Origin: Gymnopilus junonius
Taxonomy: Eukaryota > Basidiomycota > Agaricomycetes > Agaricales > Galerinaceae
Assembly (NCBI GenBank): GCA_015501075.1
Contig: JADNYJ010000043.1
Span: forward strand, 124,001-188,000
Direction of reading: 5' to 3'
DNA length: 64,000 nt
The notes beneath the pieces were generated by a model. It was not told the DNA's origin. It saw only the letters and a program-made list of their open reading frames with translations, and did no database searches. Shown piece by piece: positions 54,850 to 64,000 of this stretch. A program made the translations under genes and the position numbers. Within the stretch, counting starts at the first letter, position 1. Every line of letters starts with the position of its first letter.

Positions 54850-55278
54850 CTTTATTATGCATCACGTAGCTCCAGTTTCTTTATTCGGCGACGAGCTGCC
54901 CAAGCAAAACTTAGCGAAGGAGGAACCAGAAACAGGTGTAATAGCGCACCGATGGGGTAATAATTATAACTATTAGAATTGAGGTGAAGTCGGTAGAAGG
55001 CGTTGACTAGCAAGGAGCAGGGTTTGTGCATCTATAGCTGCATACGGCTTGGCAGAGACGGCGCCATTTCGTTGATGGTCGGAACCAGCAGAATAAGAAC
55101 CATTAAAATTTTCCAAAGAACTTAACATAGAAAATAAAGAGCGCCGTGCCTCAGTTCCTTCAGAAGCTTCAACTTCTGGGGGCCGTCGGGGTCCCGCCAT
55201 TCTGGACTGCCAACGCCATGGCTCGTAAATTCCAATGGCATGGTGCTGACTTCTGGACAACAGGGCACACGCGATATT
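54850..55278. repeat. Dispersed repeat, copy 2, ended by the right arm
   Basis: Diverged copy of 39445-40042 in the same orientation. It shares GAGCTGCCCAAGCAAAA, CGGAACCAGCAG and CAGAAGCTTCAACTTCTG. Copy 1 continues past GGGCACACGCG into unrelated bases; copy 2 stops within about 8 bases of that word, where the right arm begins at 55279. Confidence 0.65.
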
Positions 55279-55428
55279 TCGACGATCACCACCTCGTCAT
55301 CAAAGCTGAACAGGAATACCGAGTGAGAAAGGAACTTGAAAGCGAGGTGCGTGCCTCGTTCTCTTTCAGAAATAATTTCACTAACGTTTATCCAGTTGGA
55401 GAAGAATACGTACAGCTTGGAGTCATAA
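55279..55428 (+). pseudogene. 5'-truncated TFB5 copy
   Basis: Begins at DDHHLVIKAE inside TFB5 exon 3 and keeps the intron (GTGCGT..CCAG) and last exon with its stop at 55426-55428. The first 35 codons and two micro-exons are absent; the sequence before 55279 belongs to the dispersed repeat. A transcript could still be made from an upstream promoter but would not give TFB5. Confidence 0.9.
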
Positions 55429-55906
55429 AGATCTATGCTTCGCGCATCGATACAATGATGCTAAAGTATTACTGCAGATGCGGCGAGGACTTGGTGAGGA
55501 CCTTTAACTTTCGATTGCTTTTGGTGGTGAATCCTGGGGCATGGCGTAGAATATCGTTCATTTCATCCATATGGTGGAAAGGGCATATTCTACGTTGATA
55601 ATTCTCTCTTGTACTAGAAGGCACATGAGCAATGAATCAATCAGATAGATGGATCTACATTACTGTCCATTTTTAACCGAGCTCACCTACACGCCAGGAA
55701 CGGGAGTGCCTCTGCTTGTCGAGCTTCAGCTTTGCATCGACATTTCTACCGCGAGTGCATATGAAGGTTTCGAGAAAGAAATACATGGACTTCATACCGA
55801 CCATGCAAGTATGCGAAAGTAAGGCTCGCGATGAACGACTTGGATTTCATTGTCGAAAAATTCACAGGCACAAATACGTGGGCATCTGCATTATGGTGAA
55901 TCTCAA

Positions 55907-58440
55907 GTTGTTATCCATGTATAATTCTGCGGGTCGCTCCGTTCTCTGTTGGAATACTTAAACAAAACGGTTACTTATCTGAAGGTAAATACATACAGAT
56001 TACAGCAGCAATACTGGCAAGTTGGTAAATGAGGCTTACATTTTCCCTCTCATCTTTCAGCAAGCACTGATTGAATAGATTAAAGGACACCAGTGCCATA
56101 TTCCAAGTACTTGAGTACATGCAAAGTAATGAGGCCACTACCAAAGGTCGAAAAAAAGCGAAAAAAAGTGCGTTTAGAGACATGAGAACCCAGTCTGTCA
56201 AAACAACAGACAAGGACACCCAAGCCTAGCCCCGGGCCCGACGACAAGGGAGCACAAGAGAGCCAAGCTCTCCACCCCCGGGGAAACGGTGTAGACGAAT
56301 CCAAAATACTGCGAGATCTCTCTAGCGATATCCAGATTCTGGGGAAAGGGGGAAAAAGACTATTTAAAAAGAAGAAAGCAAATGAAAATTTGTCAGAGAC
56401 GGTGAGCACCCTAACCTTTTAAGTGATGTAATGGGATCCTATTGACTTTACCGCATGGTAGGAGGATCAACCGCCGACAACACCCAAGGGTTTCATGCTC
56501 AACAGGCGACTGCGCCTTGTGCAGTTGAACCCGACCCCGGGACCCTTGCAAGGGAGCATGACGAGAGACCCTGGTTTGAGGCCAGGTTCTCACCCCGGGA
56601 AGCAAAGCCAGAGAAGAGAAAACAAATCCAAGATCGCGGCTGTTAAAGAAGAAAATATGATCAGTCGAAGAAAGCTATGGCAGCCATAAAGAAAATTCAC
56701 GTTTTTCAAAGTAGGACGGCTCAAGCCAGCGATGCACGAGCAAGGCTGGCCTTTTAAGCGTGATAGAATGGGATCCAATTGTCTTTATCACCGCCTCAAG
56801 AGAAGCTTTGATAGCAGATCGACCACCTATAACGCCCAAGGATTTACGTGCTCTAACGGGCTACTGCTGAAACAGTTGAACCCGGCTACCAGGACCCTGG
56901 CAAGGGAGCACGACGTGAGACCCCGACTTTCATCAGGTTCCCACCCCGGGAAACAAAGCATACAAGCAAGCGAAGCATAAAGTATCGCTATAAAAGAAAG
57001 AAGTCAGTCGACGATTAGTATGGCAGTCGTAAAAAGGATTTACATTCGTGGAGTCCTGGCATAGAGCATAGATGTAGCTGACAAAGAAGACGTGAAGATT
57101 AGATGATGAAAACAATGACAACCACAGGAAAAACTCACTCATACGGAAAGCTTAAAAAGTTACGTGCTCTTAGAGGAACGGCTCAAAGGAGAGCCGAACC
57201 CAGCCCCGGGCCCACGACAAGGGAGCACGAAAGAGAGCCAAGCTCTCCTACCCGAGGAAAAAGGGTAGACAAACCCATAACACTGCCAGATTTCTCGTGC
57301 AATATTAGGATTCTGGGGAATGGGGGAAAAGAAGACAAAGACAAAGAAAGAAAGAAAAAGAAGAAAAAGAGCGCTGTTGAGAAGGAAAGGTAATCAGACG
57401 ACAAAGGAGGGTAGTAATAATAAGACTCACTGTTTTGTTAGACGTCCCACTTGACAGCTACAAAGTGTGGTACAGTGCAGTGCAAATAGGACAAGTGACC
57501 TCGACTGACATGGAGTTTGACCAGCCAGCCAAGGAACAATCAAATTACCAGCAATGCACTCTAGCAAAGTAAGCAAAAGCTGGTCTCTTGAACGTAAAGG
57601 AACGGGATCTAATTATCTTTAACTGGGCCTCGAGTTAGAGACACCAGTTAGAAAGATCAACCACCTAAGACGCCCAGGTTTTCGTGCTCTGAGCGGGCAA
57701 CTGTCCAAGGTACAGCCAAACCCGGTCACCGGGACCCTTGCAAGGGAGTACGACGAGACAACGAGACCGCAGCCAACGAGGAGACTGCGGCCATGACATC
57801 CCCCGGAAGAAGAAAAACAGAAGATGAACCCGAAACCAGATAGAGAATTTCTAAGGAAAGAACAAAAAGGATATTTAGCAAACGAAGGACAACGACAACA
57901 AAAAAAAGGAAAGAAAAAAAAAACTCACCCTTGACTTGGTGTCCCACTTGGCGACGACTCCCCGCGGCACAAGTGGGACAAAGTTGCCAACGATGCACCC
58001 TCCCGGAGTGAGCAACGTCAGCCTCTTGAACATGGTTAGACTTGAAACCCCCAAGTCATCGTCCCCGAATCCAATGTGGTTAGACGACAGGGGGGTAGGT
58101 GTGCCATGCCCAGTTGTCATGCACCTGGAGGAATGCCTCTGCCTGTCCACCTTGCCACATCGTATGCAGCACAGGACATGCCTGAGTCGAATCCAGCCCA
58201 GAGCCAGCAAAAAGAGAGGGCCTTCAGGCGCTCCAGACCTCGAAAGGACAGATGGCAGCCAACTCCCCGCCCCGAAGGGACTTGCTACGAGACGACTACA
58301 AAACCAAGCATCAGTAAAGGAGCCAAAGGTAGGAATACAAGACACCGCACTCACCAAGAGATCGACAACCCCCAACAGCACAACGAGAGCATTCTCCTAG
58401 GGAAAAGGTCTCGAAGGCAGATGGGGGAGTCGGAAACTGA
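55907..58440 (-). ncRNA. Candidate structured noncoding RNA gene, right-arm copy
   Basis: Mirror of the left-arm array. Units 5 to 1 lie around 56250, 56560, 56910, 57226 and 57745, read on the minus strand. The unit cores and stems are the same as on the left, including CGTGCTC/GAGCACG and CATGCTC/GAGCATG. Intron-like GTGAGT..AG segments are kept, while the long open frame of the left copy is broken here. Two copies therefore point toward each other across the TFB5-RKI1 spacer. Confidence 0.42.
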
Positions 58441-58528
58441 AGAATCTCGGGAGGAAACGACCCTCCTTTTAAACCTTTTGGTCGGTCTCGCGCATGTTGC
58501 CGGTTGCACGGCAGGAATACGGGGCTAG
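58076..58528 (+). CDS. Conserved 150-codon ORF, right-arm copy
   Basis: Same frame as 48350-48802 on the left, with two substitutions (Val to Ile, Phe to Leu). Unrecognised; basic and Ser/Pro-rich. See the left-arm entry for doubts. Confidence 0.25.
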   Translation: MVRRQGGRCAMPSCHAPGGMPLPVHLATSYAAQDMPESNPAQSQQKERAFRRSRPRKDRWQPTPRPEGTCYETTTKPSISKGAKGRNTRHRTHQEIDNPQQHNESILLGKRSRRQMGESETEESREETTLLLNLLVGLAHVAGCTAGIRG

Positions 58529-60000
58529 TCAGGGTTGAGTCAGGCCCAGTCCAAAACGAGTAGAGCAAATGTTTCTTTGATTGGTCCGGGTCTGACATCC
58601 GACCCGTTGCCTCAGGGTCGCCTCAGAACCGACAAAACGATCCTGAGCCCACTTACCAAATGGCGAAAATTCTAAGGACCATGACGAAGGCTGATGAAGG
58701 GACCGCATGCTGCACCAAGGCCCTCTGGCCGTGTGTGCACTGGGCGGTGTTGCTAGATGCTTCCGAATCGATTGTGGGCGCATTCTGACAGGAAAATTGA
58801 ACTTGTGACTGATGGATACACTGAGAAATTCGACCTCGGCCGAGATAACAAAATACTTGGAAATCCCGGAGTCCACGCAACCTAGTCTCAATGAAGGTGC
58901 AGAAACTTGGGAACTGGAGGAATTGGACGATGAAAAGGTCAGCAGAAAGCGCTGTTTTTTGGACAATTAAGGTGTGATGATGTCCACGTGAAAGTTACTA
59001 CCGCGTTTGGTGTGACGCTCTAACTCGAGGTCAACCCGAATCTCAACATCAACAGTCACTTTGAATTTTGAACCTCATTGATTAGCGAAGGAACATATTC
59101 GAACTGAGAACATACCCACACATCATTGGAGATGAATCTCAAGTCCCTTATTTGTGAATGCAAAACTTACCAGTGGAATACTACGACTAACGCCATAGCA
59201 GTGACTCTAGATCTATCCCCCACTTCTGGGATTACCATTCGACACAGCCGAGGATAATTTGTCGCCATCCGATTCTTAGCTGGTATCTGAGCCGGATTAT
59301 CGGTCCTCCACGCGCGGCTTCTAATCTACATATCCTCAGGACATTTGCCCTCCTATCTTTCCAGCAAACGATCTAGAAAATGTTTGTTTGTTGTGTCCTA
59401 GTCCCACCAACCTCCTGGCAATTTCAGGATTTCCCTCTAGGATTCACAAGATTATCTGATACAAGGGTTTTCTATATTGAGCGAGATCTAGCTTGATTAA
59501 TCCACCCGGGCTCGACAAATCAAAGACTTTCCTTTGAATTTAATTTCGCGACCGTGTACAGCCGCTCTCAGCCCTCCCAAGTCCACGCCGCCGACCGCGT
59601 GCTTCCACCCTCTTTCCAATTGGAGTCAACTCTTCCGTTGTACCTCACGACGGCTCATGTCCCAAGTCTCAGAATGATTTTCATATATTTCTTTTGGGGG
59701 TGCTAAGCGGGCTGAGTGCTCTGAGCTGATCCGACCTTTGCGCACCGTTCGTTGTGACCCTGGCAATGAATGATGATATTCCAATTCATCTTGCACGTCA
59801 GCCCAAATTGGTCCCTAGTGAAAATCTTTGTTGGACTCAGTACTCGCTCCTCGAGTTTGGATTTCGTCAAGCTTCGTCAAGCTTTCCATCGTACTAAGGA
59901 GGGAGCAACGGACTGTCAGAATGGAACTTAACATGAGTGAATATTTAATTCGTCGTTTTCCCAGCTTCCCTTGTGAAATTTTCAATGATCACTGATGACT

Positions 60001-60349
60001 TGCCTCAGAGAAGCTGAATTTAGAACAAGGCGATTTACTGGTGATTCTTTCTGACTTTTCGGCTCAGGAATCCAGTGTTATTTCTATTTTGTTAGACGCT
60101 AATTTACGACACAGTCAGGAATCACAAGAAAGATTCATTGACGAACACGAACTAGATACAGACCCATCGGTTCCCACTTTTACCCCGCCCGTCCAAATCC
60201 TCTGGAAGAGAATGTACAACCTCGCGCTACATTTCAACGTGCCTGCTGAGATATCGATTCTTGACATACTCATAACCAGCCACAGTTGTATGACTACAAC
60301 GCCAGAGACGTCCCGAAAACTTAAGGTGTCCGTAGACTGCCTGCAATGA
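60001..60349 (+). CDS. Unrecognised ORF in the right arm (copy of 46474-46823)
   Basis: Frame with LVILSDFSAQESSVISILLDA and PVQILWKRMYNLALHF, same residues as in the left arm. Its perfect preservation at the diverging outer end of the arms hints at selection or conversion. The broken CHAT gene begins about 580 bp downstream on the same strand; a link is possible but unproven. Confidence 0.35.
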
Positions 60350-60926
60350 GTCATCATTTACTCAGTTGCCTTTGGACTTGCACTCTACCGGAGGCGATGT
60401 CTGGGCATGCGTTGTTGTCATTGTCCTCTAACAGTAACGGTCTTTGAAATATAGTTGCGAAGCAAGTTGTACCGGCCGACCGGCCGACCGACCAAGGGAC
60501 TAAATTCTCATCTTGTACATCCTCGCGCCTCCTTTTAACCTATCCTCATTCTCATGACCAGCTACGGCGTCGCAAACGTCATCAAGGCTTCAGGTGTTGG
60601 TTTAAAGCCGTCTGCAATGAATCGTCGTTTCCTCCATAAAGAGGAACTAGGGCAAAACATTCATGCCGCCCTTGGCGGTCGGCCACAGGCTCTGGTGACC
60701 TAGTCAAATTCGCATCTTCATCTTTATTTTCTTCTATATGTCTTGGAGTCAAACCAAGGCTCCGCCTACAAATGATCTACCTCCCTCCCTTGCGTCCTCT
60801 CATACTAAACGATCAGTACAGCCGAACAGGGTTTTTGAGCCAGGAAGGAATTTAGGGCTGAGTTTTCTTGCTTGTCCGGTGCTGCCGAGTTCTATGATCC
60901 TTTAGCTTGAGGAAAATGCGGTCAGC

Positions 60927-61865
60927 TTGGAGGCACGAAGGCTTTCTCAATCCTGTTCATGTTTATCAGTTACGATGGCAACACTAGGAAAACCAGTCGT
61001 TGATTATCTCTTTGAGAAACGTGTCTCAGTAGGTTCAAGAATCTCGTATTGTACTACTGTCCCGTTAGCCCAACTTCCTATCCATTCCTGCGGCCCATAT
61101 CGCAATGAGGAAAAGAATATGCCAGATATATTCGTCTCATCTTATAACCCTAATCCTTCGTCTCTTATTATATCAAGAGACAGGGCGGCTCTGCGCTTAC
61201 CCTTACAACCTTCCGTGGCGGCTGTCGGTCAAATTAGGTCCTCAGGCTCTCAAGTCCCACCTCTTCCTAAAGTCAGTGTTTACTATATTTCTGCAAAATT
61301 AAATTTAACACTTTTGACATTTTTCAGGTTGAACAAGAGATCAACAACGTCAAGGAGATTTTCAATACTTCTGCCGCTGTATATCTGGATGAAGCAGCTA
61401 CAGACACGAGCGTGCTCGAATACACATTCCTGGTTGCATTTCGCATGCCACGGGAACTTGCAGCAATAGCCTTTCAAGTCGTCCTTCCTGTTGCATAATA
61501 GTAAACTGAGTTTCATGCGCCACTCAGGAGCTCAGATCCCAATGCAGAGCTCGTTTACCTGGCCACATGTCACAGTGCGGCCGTAGATACAACTGGAGCT
61601 GAAGACGAGGCGCTGAGTCTTGCAGTCGCCCTCCAATTCTGCGGATCTTGCTCTGTCATTGGAACGTTATGGCCCATGGATGATGGTTCCGGTCCTGAAC
61701 TCGCACGTAACTTCTACCAATATATGCTGCGCAATGGGCTTGGTAAAGTCGATGTTCGTGACTCTGCCCCTGCACTGCACAATGCGTGTTGTTCATGAGG
61801 GAACGCGGAATGCCTCCAGAGCGACGGAGTACTTTCATACACATTGGTATTTGATTGGTATATAG
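60927..61865 (+). pseudogene. CHAT-domain (caspase-like) protein, broken
   Basis: Pieces in different phases match the C-terminal CHAT domain of mushroom proteins: PLAQLPIHSCGPYRNEEKNMPDIFVSSYNP, an intron about 61272-61328 (GTCAGT..TTTCAG), VEQEINNVKEIFNTSAAVYLDEAATD, the catalytic His block WLHFACHG, the catalytic Cys block LVYLATCHSAAVDTTGAEDEALSLAVALQFCG, VIGTLWPMDDGSG and HTHWYLIGI. CHAT domains are peptidases of the caspase clan. Here a frame change precedes HFACHG, a TAG follows GNLQQ, and another shift precedes DPNAELVY. Upstream TPR or NLR parts are absent. It is a relic; both catalytic residues survive. Confidence 0.75.
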
Positions 61866-62116
61866 GCATTCTGCTCCCTGTTATACCCTTCTGGCTACCC
61901 CGTTTACTTGCCTCAGATACACTTCCGCAGTTATGCTTCTCTGAGAAAGAAGAGTCCTTGATTTTATTGGTATACAGGATGAAAACTAAAGTACCATTCG
62001 TAGTCCATCATTCACAGGCTGGCAACAACGTCTCCTCATCGGAAATTCAAGATATGTACACATGATGCTCAGCCGTTTGGAGGGACTGCCTGAAGCTAAA
62101 CTATATAATTTGAGGT

Positions 62117-63043
<927 letters not shown>

Positions 63044-64000
63044 TATGCGGGTATGCTAGAGTTGGTCAGGAAAGAGAATGAAAAGATGGCGGAGGTGTTG
63101 ACTGTAGCTTTAAAGGTCCTTGACCAGCTCTCCGCAACGGCAATATCAGGTACTCGGCGATCGCCGAACCACAAACCGGCAGCGCTTGTCGTTGGCGAAC
63201 TGCTGTACACAATCCGCCAACAACCTCAGCATCAGCGCGGAATTTTTCATAGTGGAGCACCTTGTTGGATGTTTTTCTCGCCAGAGGGCATCAATTTCTC
63301 TAGGCTGTGTCTTCTCCTTGGCCTGGAAGCGAAATTTGCTCACGGACTCGTCTTAACCCGGAATCTGAATGACTTTCTTCCACAAAATTTGTCTATTTTT
63401 GCCTCTCTGCTGTCATGAATTCATTATTGTTATCGATGAACTGCCTGCTGGAGGACCCTTGGGCATAGAAACGCACATAGCACTGGTCCTGATAAAATGT
63501 TCCTGCAAGCAAGGTTTTGTCAATCACACTTGATCTTTGGATGCAGATGCGGTGGCATGGGCGTTGTTCCTTGCTTTCTTCCTTCCATTTGCATCCTCTT
63601 AATAGGATTGTATGGCACTCTTATCAAATTTGGGGCCTGTCTCCAACGTCTACTTACGAGGAACTCAACCACGTCGCACCAGTGGGTGAAGAATATGTAA
63701 CAAAAGGAAGCAAGCCAGATTGAAGTATTGCTGTGCTCTCTTTACTGACGTTGCATAGGTGGATTTCCTTGCCTCTGAAGGCAGTGGGGCTTCCGTGTTC
63801 GTATAGTTGTTGGAAGAGGGCAAATTTATTTGACTCGATGAGGGCTCGCATCCTATGTACGGATTGACTGCAAAATAAACATCAGCTTCTGCGAAGACAA
63901 AAACAATAGGCCTCAAACACACCTTCGCCACTGGAATACGCATTAGCACCATAACTTTACTTAAACAGACGGACGATCTGCGCCAGAGGATTGATTATTT
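63044..64000. other. Calmodulin upstream region and unassigned right edge
   Basis: Contains the calmodulin promoter. Open frames of 60-128 codons on both strands overlap each other and the calmodulin first exon and show no motif. No supported gene. Confidence 0.45.

Larger units (their letters stand above)
55279..60508 (-). repeat. Inverted duplication, right arm (derived copy)
   Basis: Reverse complement of 46350-51618 with offset 106897 at the inner end (51618 pairs with 55279; the next bases differ). Toward the outside the offset falls to about 106879 by 58.4-59 kb and 106823 by 60 kb, showing accumulated small indels. The outer end has an extra segment of roughly 45 bp near 60440-60485 with a GGCCGACC repeat, then GACCGACCAAGGGACT. 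It starts inside TFB5 exon 3, so it lacks the 5' part of that gene. Confidence 0.95.

Noticed and set aside
63654..63723. Short resemblance of 63665-63745 to the TFB5 3' end (GGTGAAGAATATGTA versus GGAGAAGAATACGTA; AAGTATTGCTG versus AAGTATTACTG)
   Set aside because: Too short and gapped to claim a third copy; no exon or frame is preserved.

Overview
The window is nuclear DNA of a filamentous basidiomycete, most likely an Agaricomycete. Genes are packed with 45-75 bp spliceosomal introns (GT..AG with CTRAY-like branch points, a few probable GC..AG). The recognisable families are typical of mushrooms: adenylate-forming reductases, F-box/LRR-like families, a NACHT NLR and a CHAT relic. No tRNA, rRNA or CRISPR array was recognised.

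Layout. 1-13.3 kb: two tandem paralogous adenylate-forming reductases on the minus strand (the first runs off the left edge). Between them lie two unrecognised or weakly recognised proteins and two decayed F-box relatives. 14.8-39 kb is a housekeeping block: pentafunctional AROM (aro1, minus), the 90S pre-ribosome scaffold UTP20, the FIG4-type SAC phosphatase, a tandem-domain dihydroneopterin aldolase, two F-box/LRR paralogs and prephenate dehydrogenase (TYR1). 39-45 kb: repeats, a degenerate F-box copy and an NLR-like NACHT protein. 46.35-60.5 kb: a very large inverted duplication. Its two arms of about 5.25 kb flank a 3.66 kb spacer holding ribose-5-phosphate isomerase and the start of TFB5 (a TFIIH subunit). 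TFB5 crosses the left inner boundary, so the right arm carries only its 3' part. This marks the left arm as the source and the right arm as the copy. 60.9-63 kb: a broken CHAT-domain gene, then an intact calmodulin gene with 8 exons, three of them 7-12 nt.

The most unusual content is in the arms. There is an array of five diverged units, each with the same set of hairpins and a closing stem. Between copies the paired positions change together (for example CGTGCTC/GAGCACG in two units and CATGCTC/GAGCATG in another). Upstream are a CCAAT motif and a TATA-like motif, and GTGAGT...AG intron-like segments punctuate the array. I interpret it as a candidate multi-exon structured noncoding RNA gene, duplicated in head-opposed orientation; this is inference.

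Many otherwise conserved genes contain single-base losses that break the frame (aro1 once, UTP20 four times, TYR1 once, the NLR twice, one F-box gene once, others in relics). Adding one base per site makes the exon sums exact multiples of three in aro1, UTP20, TYR1, the NLR and the F-box gene. The uniform direction, often in homopolymers, points to sequence undercalls rather than decay. Working links: AROM and TYR1 belong to the same aromatic amino acid pathway and lie in the same region as two carboxylic-acid-reducing NRPS-like enzymes whose substrates are unknown.
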